Shown: in pieces, positions 8,566-17,994 of the stretch | Numbering within the stretch: position 1 is the first letter of the stretch | Layout of the letters: every line of letters starts with the position of its first letter | Assembly: GCF_009789675.1 (NCBI RefSeq) | Contig: NZ_CP046914.1 | Coordinates: 1,488,001 to 1,552,000, forward strand | DNA length: 64,000 nucleotides | Reading direction: 5' to 3' | From: Paraburkholderia acidisoli | Lineage (GTDB): Bacteria > Pseudomonadota > Gammaproteobacteria > Burkholderiales > Burkholderiaceae | Made by a program: the position numbers and the translations under genes | Notes under the pieces: model-generated | Seen by the model: only the letters and a program-made list of their open reading frames with translations | Told to the model about the DNA's origin: nothing | The model's database searches: none

Positions 8566-10317
8566 TCACTGCGCGGGCATCAGCGCAACGGCGTCGGCGA
8601 GCGTGATGCTTCGCTCGTCGACGATCGCGCGCAGCGTGGCCGCATGCGCGTCGCGTTCGTCGAGCGCCAGCGGATCGCGCGGCAGCAGCTTGTGCTGCAC
8701 GATCAGGTTAGCGAGCGCGAGACGCCGGTAGTCGCTCTGGATCGCGGCCGCCTCGCAGGCCATGAACGCGGCCGTGGTGGCGTGATACAGCGCGCTCGCG
8801 GCCTGGCGCACGGACTCGTCGCGGCCGCATTCGGCCACGCTCACGAGCGCCGCGCCCGCGCGGTCGAACACGTCGCGCAGCAGTGCCACGTTTTGCGCGG
8901 GCAGGCCGCTGGCCGCGAGTTCGGCATTCACGTATTGCGCGAGCGCGTCGAGCGCGCCTTCGCGTTTCGCCGCGCGCGCCACGTCGAGCGCGACGATATT
9001 GCTCGTGCCTTCCCAGATCGAGCCCAGATGCGCGTCGCGCACGAGACGCGGGTCGCTCCATTCCTCGATATAGCCCACGCCGCCGCGCACTTCCATCGCG
9101 TCGCCGGTCACGCGGCGCGCGTCGCGGCAGGCGCGGAACTTGATGAGCGGCGTGAGGATACGCACGCATTTCGCGGCCGGCGCGTCGCCTTGATCGGCGC
9201 GCGGGAGCAGCGTGGCGATGCGCATGAACAGCGAGCGCGCCTGCTCGGCGGGCAGCATCATCTTGAGCAACTGGCGCTGCATGAGCGGCATGTCGACGAG
9301 CTTGCGCCCGAATGCCTCGCGGTGGCGCGCCACGTGCAGCGCCTCGGTGACGGCGCGGCGCATGAGACCCGCCGCGCGCACGCCGTTCGACAGCCGCGAC
9401 ATGTTGATCATGTCCGCCATCTGGTGAAAGCCGCGCCCGACTTCGCCGATCAGATAGGCCTGCGCGCCTTCGAGCACGATCTCGCCGCTCGCCATCGAGC
9501 GGCTGCCGAGCTTGTCTTTGAGGCGCACGATGCGGTAGGTGTTGCGCGAGCCGTCGGCAAGCGTTTTCGGCAGCAGGAACAGCGCGAGGCCCTTGATGCC
9601 GGGCGGCGCGTCGTCGGGGCGCGCGAGCACCATGGCGAGATCGGCGTCGGCGTTCGAGCAGAACCATTTGTCGCCGTGCAACTGCCAGACGTCCTCGCCT
9701 TGCGCGTTGCGCGTGCGCACGGCGCGCGTGGCGATGCGCGCGACGTCGGAGCCCGCGGCCTGCTCGGTCATGAACATCGCGCCTTGAAACAGCGTGTCGA
9801 AGTCCTGCGAGGCGAGCATTGGCAGATAGCGCGCGACGAGTTCCGGCGTGCCGAACTTGCGCAGCGTGCGCGTGAGCGAGTCGGTCATGCTCACGGGGCA
9901 GCACAAGCCGAATTCGGCCTGCACGAACAGATAGGTGAGCGCGTATTTCACGAGCGGCGCGCTCGCGTGTTCGCGATGGCTCATCGCGGCGAGGCCGAGT
10001 TCGGCGTAGGCGACGCGTTCGAGCGCCACGTAGTCGGGATGCTTTTCGATGCTCTGGATCGCTTCGCCGCGGCGCGTGCGCGGCGCGAGCACGGGCGGAT
10101 GCTTGTCGGCGACGGAGGCGAGCGCGTCGAGTTCGTCCGACGCGCGCAAGCCCAGCTCGGTCAGTTGCGCTTCGATCGCGCGGAAGGCGTCGTCGCCGAG
10201 ATAGCTGCGCAGCAGGGGCGCGAAGCCGGGATCGCTGGTGTAGAAGTTGATGCCGCGGCTGTCGGGAATGTTGTCCGCGCCGTTGAGTGGCGTGGCGAAG
10301 GCGGGCCGGTCGCTCAT
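8566..10317 (-). CDS. Acyl-CoA dehydrogenase (AidB-like long form)
   Basis: A 583-aa FAD-dependent acyl-CoA dehydrogenase. MTEQAAGSDVARIATRA and LHGDKWFCSNADADLAMVLARP are the FAD/substrate-binding loops. KLGSRSMASGEIVLEGAQAYLIG, RVTGDAMEVRGGVGYIEEW and SIWEGTSNIVALD are C-terminal dehydrogenase signatures. The extended form of about 580-600 residues resembles AidB and related acyl-CoA dehydrogenases of aromatic or branched-acid pathways. I placed the start at the ATG at 10317 because GGAGACACC lies correctly upstream. A start 14 codons earlier is possible but lacks a ribosome site. It is first in the leftward operon and divergent from a LysR regulator that probably controls it. Confidence 0.9.
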   Translation of the reverse strand: MSDRPAFATPLNGADNIPDSRGINFYTSDPGFAPLLRSYLGDDAFRAIEAQLTELGLRASDELDALASVADKHPPVLAPRTRRGEAIQSIEKHPDYVALERVAYAELGLAAMSHREHASAPLVKYALTYLFVQAEFGLCCPVSMTDSLTRTLRKFGTPELVARYLPMLASQDFDTLFQGAMFMTEQAAGSDVARIATRAVRTRNAQGEDVWQLHGDKWFCSNADADLAMVLARPDDAPPGIKGLALFLLPKTLADGSRNTYRIVRLKDKLGSRSMASGEIVLEGAQAYLIGEVGRGFHQMADMINMSRLSNGVRAAGLMRRAVTEALHVARHREAFGRKLVDMPLMQRQLLKMMLPAEQARSLFMRIATLLPRADQGDAPAAKCVRILTPLIKFRACRDARRVTGDAMEVRGGVGYIEEWSDPRLVRDAHLGSIWEGTSNIVALDVARAAKREGALDALAQYVNAELAASGLPAQNVALLRDVFDRAGAALVSVAECGRDESVRQAASALYHATTAAFMACEAAAIQSDYRRLALANLIVQHKLLPRDPLALDERDAHAATLRAIVDERSITLADAVALMPAQ

Positions 10318-10473
10318 CGAGGTGTCTCCATCGGATTGCTGTTTTGCCGCCGCTGTCACGGCGAGTTCGACACAGCTTAGGCGCGGCTTCGATAACGGTC
10401 CAATACAACCGATGTCATGTACGATAAGCGTTATCTATCGATAAATCGCGGACATCGCGCGGGAGACGACGCC
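10318..10473. promoter_or_regulatory. Divergent acyl-CoA dehydrogenase/LysR control region
   Basis: The region contains the inverted repeat GATAA-GCG-TTATC at 10423-10435 and the palindrome TATCGATA at 10436-10443, directly next to each other and about 30 bp before the regulator start. Dyads in this position are typical of LysR autoregulatory and activation sites. A related half-site, GATAACG, lies at 10391-10397. Confidence 0.5.
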
Positions 10474-11355
10474 GTGGAACTCAAGCAATTGCGCTATTTC
10501 GTGGCCGTGGCCGAGGAGTTGCATTTCGGCCGCGCGGCGCGCCGGCTCTTCATCTCGCAGCCCGCGCTGAGCTTCGACATCCGCAAGTTCGAGGAGCAAC
10601 TGGGCGTGCAGTTGCTCGAACGCACCAACAAGGCGGTCGCGCTCACGAACGCGGGCAACGTGCTGCTCGAAGAGGCGCGCCGGCTGCTCGAACAGGCCGA
10701 CGAAGTGCGGCGTATCGCGGCCCGTTCGGCGCATGGGCTGGCGGGGCGTTTGCGCATCGGCTTCGTCAACTCGATGCTGTATCGCGGCTTGCCGGAAGCG
10801 GTGCGCCGTTTCGAAGCCGATCATCCGGCCGTGGAGGTCGTGCTGCGCGAGATGAACACGGCGGAACAGATGCACGCGTTGCAGCGCTTGCAGATCGATC
10901 TGGGCTTCGCGCACTGGGGACGTTTTCCCGCCGAGGTGCAAACCGAGGTGCTGGTTTCCGAGCCCTTCCTGTGCTGTTTGCCCGCCGCGCATCCGTTCGC
11001 GCGCAAGCGGCGCATCGAACTCGCGACGCTCGCTCGCGAACCGTTCATTCTGTTTCCGCGTTCGGTCTCGCCGCATTATCACGATCAAATCATCGCGACC
11101 TGCGTGGAAGCCGGCTTCAGTCCGCAGATCCGTCACGAGGCGCGGCTCTGGCAGACCGTGGTGACGATGGTGGAGTTCGGCATGGGCATCGCGCTCGTGC
11201 CCGCCGCGCTGGGACGTGTGGGGAGCGAGCGTGTGGTGTTCCGGCCGCTGCTGAGCAATCCTTATGAATCGCAGGTGCTGAAACTCGTGAGGGCGGGCGA
11301 GGGGAACGCGTTGGCGCAGGGGTTTGTGGGGTATTTGCCGATGCCGGGAAAATGA
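10474..11355 (+). CDS. LysR-family transcriptional regulator
   Basis: A 293-aa regulator with the LysR N-terminal winged helix-turn-helix (LKQLRYFVAVAEELHFGRAARRLFISQPALSFDIRKFEEQLG) followed by a periplasmic-binding-protein-like effector domain from about residue 90. I chose the GTG at 10474 because GGGAGA lies 8 bases upstream and the protein then begins VELKQLRYF, the standard LysR beginning. The frame is open 19 codons further upstream, but that would run through the palindromic operator region. It is divergent from the acyl-CoA dehydrogenase, CoA-transferase and transporter operon, its likely target. The effector is unknown, perhaps the acid or its CoA ester. Confidence 0.92.
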   Translation: MELKQLRYFVAVAEELHFGRAARRLFISQPALSFDIRKFEEQLGVQLLERTNKAVALTNAGNVLLEEARRLLEQADEVRRIAARSAHGLAGRLRIGFVNSMLYRGLPEAVRRFEADHPAVEVVLREMNTAEQMHALQRLQIDLGFAHWGRFPAEVQTEVLVSEPFLCCLPAAHPFARKRRIELATLAREPFILFPRSVSPHYHDQIIATCVEAGFSPQIRHEARLWQTVVTMVEFGMGIALVPAALGRVGSERVVFRPLLSNPYESQVLKLVRAGEGNALAQGFVGYLPMPGK

Positions 11356-11949
11356 ACGCAAGTCAGGAAAACTTGATGATGCACAAGCTTCGGATTGATA
11401 CGATTGCCGCGTCTCTATCGGTTGGGTAAATATGCACGACTCGGCCAGCGAGGCCGGCGCGTGACGACGGAGAAGAATAAATAGATGAGAGGCGCTATTT
11501 TATCGGGCGGAAATTGCGAGTTGTTTAATTTGAAAATCGACGTGGGCGATTTTCAATTCACTCGGCATGGAAAAATGCACGGCCGGACCTCGCTATCGAC
11601 GGTCGATACGAGTCGGTATAATCGCCGTCGCGTGCGGGCGGCCATGTCGTGCGCTCGCGCTCCTTGTCTGCGGGATGCGATTTTCATCGTTCCCGTGCGC
11701 GTCCGGATTTTCGGCATCGTGGATTGCCGGTTATTCCACGGAAATGTGTCGAATGAAAGTAGATGTTCAATTCGGGAGGCCAACGTCGGGCCGTTCGTGA
11801 ATTGGCGTGATTCGCCGCGGGAGAGATCGCTCGCCGCGCGCAGTCGTTGTGATATCGACGGATTAAAACGCTGCATCGCGCAGAGTTTTCTGCGCGACGC
11901 CTCCAACGCATTGTCGTAGTGATTTTCAGCTAGCGCACGACCGACCATC
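11356..11949. other. 594-bp intergenic region, no supportable gene
   Basis: The stretch is visibly less GC-rich than its neighbours. It holds a perfect 10-bp inverted repeat, TTGAAAATCG at 11530-11539 and its complement at 11547-11556, with a 7-base loop. A 144-codon open frame at 11485-11919 has no recognisable domain, poor codon usage and no ribosome site, so I do not call it. The promoter of the large macroglobulin gene must lie here. Confidence 0.6.
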
Positions 11950-14900
11950 ATGGATCTGCTCCGCTTCCTGCTTCTGCTCCCGTTTCGCACGATTGCACGG
12001 GTTTTCCGGCTGCTCGGGCGCCTGTTGCGGCCGCTGGTCGGCGGCGTGTCCTGGACGGCGCCTGCGTGGCCCGGTTATGCCGCGGAACACGTACGTCGCA
12101 GGCCGGGGCGGACGGTGGGCGTGGCGGTGGTCGCGCTCGCGGCGGCCTACGGCATTTACTGGTACCAGCATCGGCCGAAAGCGCCGGAGCCCGATCGGGT
12201 CACCTTCCGCGTGAATGCGCCACCGGTCACCACCTATAGCGACGACGACAGTGGCAAGCCGCAAACGATCGTGCATCCGCTCGAGGTGGCGTTCTCGAAG
12301 TCGGCCGCGCCGCTCGCGCTCGTGGGCAAGGCCGTAACGCAGGGCATCGAGATGCAACCGGCGTTGAAGGGCGCGTGGGTCTGGACCGACGACCATACGC
12401 TGCAATTCACGCCCGCCGCCGACTGGCCGGTTGGTGCGCACGTGGCGGTGCGTTTCGCGGTTCGCGAGGCGTTTGCGCCGCAGGTGACGATGGCCGACGA
12501 CCGCTTCGCGTTCGACGTGCCGGCATTCGCCGCGCAATTCGGCTCGAACGCGTTCTATCAAGACCCGCGGAATGCGGCGTTGAAGCAGGCGATCATGGAG
12601 ATCCGCTTCAACTATCCGGTCGATCCGGCCACGTTCGAGCAGCGTCTCGGTTTCGCGCTGGTCGGCCGCGACGGCAAGGCGACGACGCCGCTGCGCTACA
12701 CGGTCAGCTACGACACGCACAAGTTGACCGCGTGGGTGCGGTCCCAGCCGCTCGAGGTGCCGCGCGATCCGCTTTCGGCGCGGCTGGACCTCGACAAGGG
12801 CGTGCGCAGCGCGCGTGGCGGAGACGGCACGGCGGCGCCGCTGCGCGCCGAGGTCGCGGTGCCGGGTTTATACAGTCTCACGCTCAGCGACATCTCGCCC
12901 ACGCTCGTGGACGGCGACCATTACGAGCCCGAGCAAGTGCTCGTGGCGCAATTGTCCGACGCCGTGCGCGCCGAAGACATCGCGGCGCACGCCAGGGCCT
13001 GGGTCCTGCCCAAACGCAAAGCGGGCGTCGAGCAGGCCGACGACGATCCGCCGTACGCGTGGAACGTGGATGACGTGAGCGATGCCGTGCTCAAGCAGTC
13101 CACGCCGCTGCCCCTCGGCGTGACGCCGACCGAAACGGATTCAGCCGCGCTGCAGAGCTTCAAGTATCACGCCACGCCCGGCGCGCGGATCTATGTGCGC
13201 GTTGACGCGGGCCTCAAATCGGCGGGCGGCTATCTGCTCGCCGCACCGGTCACGCGCACGCTCACGGTGCCCGACTATCCCAAGCTGCTGCGTTTCGTCG
13301 CCGACGGCTCGTTGCTGTCGTTGAGCGGCGATAAGCGGATTTCGATCGTCTCGAGAAATCTGCCGGGCATGAAGGTCGAGATCGGCCGCGTGCTGCCGGA
13401 GCAGCTTCAGCATCTGGTCAGTTTCAATCGGGGCACCTACGCCAGGCCGGAGTTGTCGTACAGCTTCAGCGAAGACCATATCGTCGAGCATTTCGAGATC
13501 AAGCGGGCGTTCCCTTCGGCGGACCCCGGCAAGGCGCGCTATGACGGCGTCGATCTCGGTCAGTATCTGAAGAACGGCAAGCGCGGTGTCTTTCTGATTC
13601 ATCTGTCGAGCTACGATCCGGCCGCCGACAAGAAAAAGGCGAGCGACGGCAACGAAGACAGTTCCGCCAGTTCGGGCGACGGCGACGGCAACCAGCAGGA
13701 CAATGCCGACAGTCAAAGCAGTTCGGACGATGCCGGCAGTGGCGACGATGCGAATGCCGACAATTCGAACACCCGCGACACGCGCCTGATCGTCGTGACG
13801 GATCTCGGGATGCTCGTCAAGCGCGCGCTCGACGGCAGTCAGGACGTGTTCGTCCAGTCGATCCGTACCGGCAGACCGGTGGCGGGCGCAAAGGTGTCGG
13901 TGCTCGCGGTCAATGGCCAGCCGCTCTTCACGCAGTCGACCGACGTTGACGGCGTCGCGCATTTCCCGACCCTGAAGGGACTCGAGCGCGAGAAACGTCC
14001 TGAGCTGTACGTCGTGTCGAAAGACGGCGATCTTTCGTTTTTGCCCGTCTCGGGCAGCGATCGCCAGCTCGATTTTTCGCGCTTCGATGTGGGTGGCGAA
14101 CCCAATGCGACGAGCCGCGGACAACTGTCGGCGTGGCTCTTCTCCGATCGTGGACTGTACCGGCCGGGCGATCTGCTGCACATCGGCATGATCGTGCGCG
14201 CGGCGGACTGGTCGCGCAGCCCGGCAGGCGTGCCGCTGCAGGCGGAGATCGTCGATCCGCGCGGTATCACGGTCGAACGGCGTTCGCTGGCCGTCGATTC
14301 GAACGGCTTCACATCGCTCGACTACACGCCGGCCGAAACCGCGCCAACCGGCACGTGGACGGCCAACCTGTATATCGTCAAAGACGGGCGGCCGGGCGAC
14401 ACGCCTATCGGCAGTGTGACGGTGCAGGTGAAGGAGTTCATGCCCGACCGCATGAAGGTCGACGCGCGGTTGTCGCAGCAAGTCGCCGAAGGTTGGGTCA
14501 AGCCCGCGCAACTGAAGGGGATCGTCGACGCGCAAAACCTGTTCGGCACGCCGGCGGAGGACCGGCGCGTCGAGGCCACGCTGACCTTGCGGCCCGCGTG
14601 GCCGTCGTTCCGCAGTTGGTCCGACTATCATTTCTTCAGCGCGCATCGCGCGAAAGAGGACTACACGAGCACGCTGCAGGACGGCAAAACCGACGCGCGA
14701 GGTCACGCGGAGTTCGATCTCGACCTGCAGAAGTACGAAGACGCGACCTACCAGCTTTATTTCCAGGCCAAGGCTTACGAAGCGGACGGCGGCCGCAGCG
14801 TCGCCGCGAATGCGCAGACGCTCGTGTCGAACAACGACTGGCTCGTGGGCTACAAGTCGGCGGACAGTCTCGGCTACGTGATGCGCGGCAGTCCCCGTAG

Positions 14901-17900
14901 CGTCCGCCTCGTCGCGATCGATCCGCACGCAAAGGCGATCGCGGTGAGCGGGCTGCGCGCGCAGCTTGTCGAGGAACGCTATGTCTCGGTGCTGACCAAA
15001 CAGGATTCGGGCGCGTACAAGTACGACTCGAGGCTGAAAGAGGTGCCGCTCGACGAGCAGCCGCTTTCGATCGCCGCGGCCGGCACTGTCTTTCCGTTGC
15101 GTACCGACCGGCCCGGGAACTACGCACTCGTGATTCATGGTCCCGATGGCGCGGAAGTCAACCGGATCGACTATTCGGTGGCGGGCGACGCGAATGTCTC
15201 GCGCTCGCTCGACCGCAACGCCGAATTGCAACTCACGCTGAGCAAGCACGACTACAAGCCGGGCGAGCCGATCGAAATCGCGATACGCGCGCCGTATGCG
15301 GGCAGTGGCCTGATCACCATCGAGCGCGACAAGGTGTACGCGCACGCGTGGTTCCATGCGAACACGACCAGTTCGATCCAGCACATCACGGTGCCTGCCG
15401 GCTTCGAAGGCAGCGGGTACATCAACGTGCAGTACATTCGCGATCCCTCGTCGGACGAGGTGTTCATGAGCCCGTTGAGCTACGGCGTCGTGCCGTTCTC
15501 CGTGAACCTCGACGCGCGCCGCAATGCGCTGACCGTCGACGCGCCGGCGCTCGTGAAGCCGGGCGAGACGGCGACCTTCACCGTGCATTCGCCGCGGCCC
15601 GGGAAACTGGTGCTGTTCGCCGTCGACGAGGGCATTCTGCAGGTCGCGCACTACAAGCTCGGCGACCCGTTGAAGTACTTCTTCCGCAAGCGGACGCTCG
15701 AAGTGGGCACCTCGCAGATCCTCGACCTGATCCTGCCCGACTTCGGCAAGCTGATGTCGATGGCCGCGCCGGGCGGCGACGCCGACGACGCCATCGGGCG
15801 GCAGCTCAATCCGTTCAAGCGCAAGCATGACAAGCCCGTGGTGTTCTGGTCGGGCATCGTCGACGCGCATGGCGACTCGCGATTCAGCTACCGCGTGCCC
15901 GATTATTTCAACGGCAAAATGCGCGTCATGGCCGTGTCCGTTTCGCCGGATCTCATCGGCACGGCGTCCAGCGAGACCACGGTGCGCGGCGACTTCGTCC
16001 TCTCTCCGAATACGCCGACGACACTCGCGCCGGGCGACGAGGCGGAGATCAGCGTCGGCATTGCGAACAATCTGACCGGCGTGGACAACAAGCCGGTGCC
16101 CGTGTCCGTCACGCTGACCGGCAGCCCGCAACTGGACGTCGTCGGTGCGGCCACGCAGAGCATCGCGCTCGCGCCGCTGCACGAAGGCGTCGCGCTGTTC
16201 CGCGTGAAAGCCACCGGCGTACTCGGCGACGGCGCGCTGTCGTTCGGCGCGCGCTACGGCGACAAATCGGCCGCGCAGCATGCCGACGTGTCGGTGCGGC
16301 CGGCCGCGCCATTCCGCACGCAACTCGGGTTCGCGCAACTCGCGCCGGGAAAGAAGGCAAGCGTGCCCGAACTGCGCACGATGTACGACGCGTATGCCGC
16401 CCGTGACGCGAGTATTTCGACCGCGCCGGTCGTTTTGTCGGAAGGGTTGGCGTCGTATCTCGTCAATTTCGAGCATGACTGCAGCGAGCAACTCGTGAGC
16501 GCCATGGTGCCGCGCCTGTTCGCCGCGAAGTGGTTGTCGGCGCGCGCGCTGACGAGCCCCACGCGAACGCAGTTCGCGGCCGAGGGCACGACGGGCGCGG
16601 ACATGACCCGGCAGTTCTTCGAGCTGCTGCGCAGCCGGCAGAATGCGCAGGGCGGGTTCGGGCTCTGGACCGCCACGCAGGACGCCGATCCGTTCGTCTC
16701 GGTCTACGCGATGCACGTGCTGATCGACGCAGGCGAGCGCGGCGTCGCCGTGCCGCCCGACATGCTGGATGCCGGCAATCAGTACCTGCAAAAGCTGGCG
16801 GCGAACGACGCGCTCGACACGCTCGACCTGCTGCGGCAGCGTGCGTACGCGGTCTATCTGCTGACGCGCGAGGGCAATGTGACGACCAACAGTCTCGCGG
16901 CCGTCCAGAAGCGGTTGCAGAGCGCGTATCCGAACCAGTGGAAGGACGACCTGGCGGCGGCGTGGCTGGCGGCGTCCTATCAATTGCTGAAGCAGGACAA
17001 GGAGGCCGCCGCCTTGATCGCCGGGCCGCAGAAGCTGCTGGAGCGCGCCGCGCCGCGCGACGAATCGTTTGGCTTCGGCTATTTCATCGATCCGCTCACG
17101 CGCGATGCGACCACCCTGTACCTGATCGCGAAGCATTTCCCGGACCGTATCGCGAAGCTGTCGCCGCGTGCCGTGGCCAACATCGTGACGCCGCTCGAAC
17201 AGGACCGCTTCAACACGCTGTCTTCGTCGATGACGATTCTCGCGCTCACGGCCTACTCGAGCGCGACGGCGGGCAGTCTCGACCAACTCGCGATCAACGA
17301 GGTGCTCGCCAACGGCACGTCGAAGGACGTGTCGACGGTGCAGGCCGGCTTGATGAAGTCGGCCACATGGAGTTCGAACGCCACGCGCGTCGATTTCATC
17401 AACGGCAGCGCGCTGCCCGCGTGGTGGATCGCGAGCCAGTCGGGCTACGATCGCGGCAATGCCGCGAAAACGATCCGCAACGGCCTCGAAATCGTGCGCG
17501 AGTACACCGATACGAGCGGCAAGCCCCTCGGCAAGATCACGCCCGGCGAGGAGATCGACGTGCATCTGAAAATTCGCGCCACCGGCAATACGAGTGTCGG
17601 CAACGTCGCCATCGTGGATCTGCTGCCGGGTGGCTTCGATCCGGTGCTCACGCCGCCGCCGTCCAGCGACGCCGACAGCAGCGATGCCGCGTCGAGCGAC
17701 GCGAGCACGGCGCCGCCACCGTGGCATTCGCCGATCGGCGTCGCGGGGTCGAGCTGGCAGCCCGCCTATGTGGACGTGCGCGAGGACCGCGTCGTGATCT
17801 ACGGCACCGCGACGACCGACGTGCGCGAGTTCGTGTACCGCATCAAGGCGAGTAACGCGGGCCGCTTCGTCGTGCCGCCAGCCTATGGCGAGTCAATGTA

Positions 17901-17961
17901 CGACCGGCGCGTGCAGGCGCAAGCGCCCGGGGGCGCGGCGCTGACCGTCGTGCGTCCGTGA
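11950..17961 (+). CDS. Bacterial alpha-2-macroglobulin family protein (YfhM/MG-like), membrane-anchored
   Basis: A 2003-aa protein expected in the periplasm, where it traps proteases that attack the envelope. The reactive thioester motif CxEQ is present as CSEQ with Cys1511. MG-type beta domains fill the region before it, and the alpha-helical thioester domain and a beta-rich C-terminus follow. The N-terminus carries a hydrophobic segment near residues 52-70 (VGVAVVALAAAYGIYWY) rather than a lipobox, so anchoring is by a signal-anchor helix. A Ser/Asp/Asn-rich insert occurs near residues 557-615 and a second near 1898-1920. It lies directly upstream of pbpC (33-bp gap), the classic pairing of macroglobulin with penicillin-binding protein 1C. 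No strong ribosome site precedes the ATG. Confidence 0.93.
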   Translation: MDLLRFLLLLPFRTIARVFRLLGRLLRPLVGGVSWTAPAWPGYAAEHVRRRPGRTVGVAVVALAAAYGIYWYQHRPKAPEPDRVTFRVNAPPVTTYSDDDSGKPQTIVHPLEVAFSKSAAPLALVGKAVTQGIEMQPALKGAWVWTDDHTLQFTPAADWPVGAHVAVRFAVREAFAPQVTMADDRFAFDVPAFAAQFGSNAFYQDPRNAALKQAIMEIRFNYPVDPATFEQRLGFALVGRDGKATTPLRYTVSYDTHKLTAWVRSQPLEVPRDPLSARLDLDKGVRSARGGDGTAAPLRAEVAVPGLYSLTLSDISPTLVDGDHYEPEQVLVAQLSDAVRAEDIAAHARAWVLPKRKAGVEQADDDPPYAWNVDDVSDAVLKQSTPLPLGVTPTETDSAALQSFKYHATPGARIYVRVDAGLKSAGGYLLAAPVTRTLTVPDYPKLLRFVADGSLLSLSGDKRISIVSRNLPGMKVEIGRVLPEQLQHLVSFNRGTYARPELSYSFSEDHIVEHFEIKRAFPSADPGKARYDGVDLGQYLKNGKRGVFLIHLSSYDPAADKKKASDGNEDSSASSGDGDGNQQDNADSQSSSDDAGSGDDANADNSNTRDTRLIVVTDLGMLVKRALDGSQDVFVQSIRTGRPVAGAKVSVLAVNGQPLFTQSTDVDGVAHFPTLKGLEREKRPELYVVSKDGDLSFLPVSGSDRQLDFSRFDVGGEPNATSRGQLSAWLFSDRGLYRPGDLLHIGMIVRAADWSRSPAGVPLQAEIVDPRGITVERRSLAVDSNGFTSLDYTPAETAPTGTWTANLYIVKDGRPGDTPIGSVTVQVKEFMPDRMKVDARLSQQVAEGWVKPAQLKGIVDAQNLFGTPAEDRRVEATLTLRPAWPSFRSWSDYHFFSAHRAKEDYTSTLQDGKTDARGHAEFDLDLQKYEDATYQLYFQAKAYEADGGRSVAANAQTLVSNNDWLVGYKSADSLGYVMRGSPRSVRLVAIDPHAKAIAVSGLRAQLVEERYVSVLTKQDSGAYKYDSRLKEVPLDEQPLSIAAAGTVFPLRTDRPGNYALVIHGPDGAEVNRIDYSVAGDANVSRSLDRNAELQLTLSKHDYKPGEPIEIAIRAPYAGSGLITIERDKVYAHAWFHANTTSSIQHITVPAGFEGSGYINVQYIRDPSSDEVFMSPLSYGVVPFSVNLDARRNALTVDAPALVKPGETATFTVHSPRPGKLVLFAVDEGILQVAHYKLGDPLKYFFRKRTLEVGTSQILDLILPDFGKLMSMAAPGGDADDAIGRQLNPFKRKHDKPVVFWSGIVDAHGDSRFSYRVPDYFNGKMRVMAVSVSPDLIGTASSETTVRGDFVLSPNTPTTLAPGDEAEISVGIANNLTGVDNKPVPVSVTLTGSPQLDVVGAATQSIALAPLHEGVALFRVKATGVLGDGALSFGARYGDKSAAQHADVSVRPAAPFRTQLGFAQLAPGKKASVPELRTMYDAYAARDASISTAPVVLSEGLASYLVNFEHDCSEQLVSAMVPRLFAAKWLSARALTSPTRTQFAAEGTTGADMTRQFFELLRSRQNAQGGFGLWTATQDADPFVSVYAMHVLIDAGERGVAVPPDMLDAGNQYLQKLAANDALDTLDLLRQRAYAVYLLTREGNVTTNSLAAVQKRLQSAYPNQWKDDLAAAWLAASYQLLKQDKEAAALIAGPQKLLERAAPRDESFGFGYFIDPLTRDATTLYLIAKHFPDRIAKLSPRAVANIVTPLEQDRFNTLSSSMTILALTAYSSATAGSLDQLAINEVLANGTSKDVSTVQAGLMKSATWSSNATRVDFINGSALPAWWIASQSGYDRGNAAKTIRNGLEIVREYTDTSGKPLGKITPGEEIDVHLKIRATGNTSVGNVAIVDLLPGGFDPVLTPPPSSDADSSDAASSDASTAPPPWHSPIGVAGSSWQPAYVDVREDRVVIYGTATTDVREFVYRIKASNAGRFVVPPAYGESMYDRRVQAQAPGGAALTVVRP

Positions 17962-17994
17962 TCGGGCGCACCGTGCGCGGGAAGGCGGCGACAC

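Noticed and set aside
7288..10380. A 1030-codon plus-strand frame opposite the CoA-transferase and acyl-CoA dehydrogenase genes
   Set aside because: It crosses two well-supported minus-strand genes and their junction and has shadow-like composition rich in Arg, Ala and His.
11485..11919. A 144-codon frame in the gap before the macroglobulin gene
   Set aside because: No ribosome site, no recognisable domain, codon use unlike neighbours, and competing frames on the other strand.
13141..17727. A very long open frame on the minus strand opposite the macroglobulin gene
   Set aside because: It is the Arg/Ala/His-rich antisense reading of a high-GC gene; no domain, and the plus-strand macroglobulin is unmistakable.
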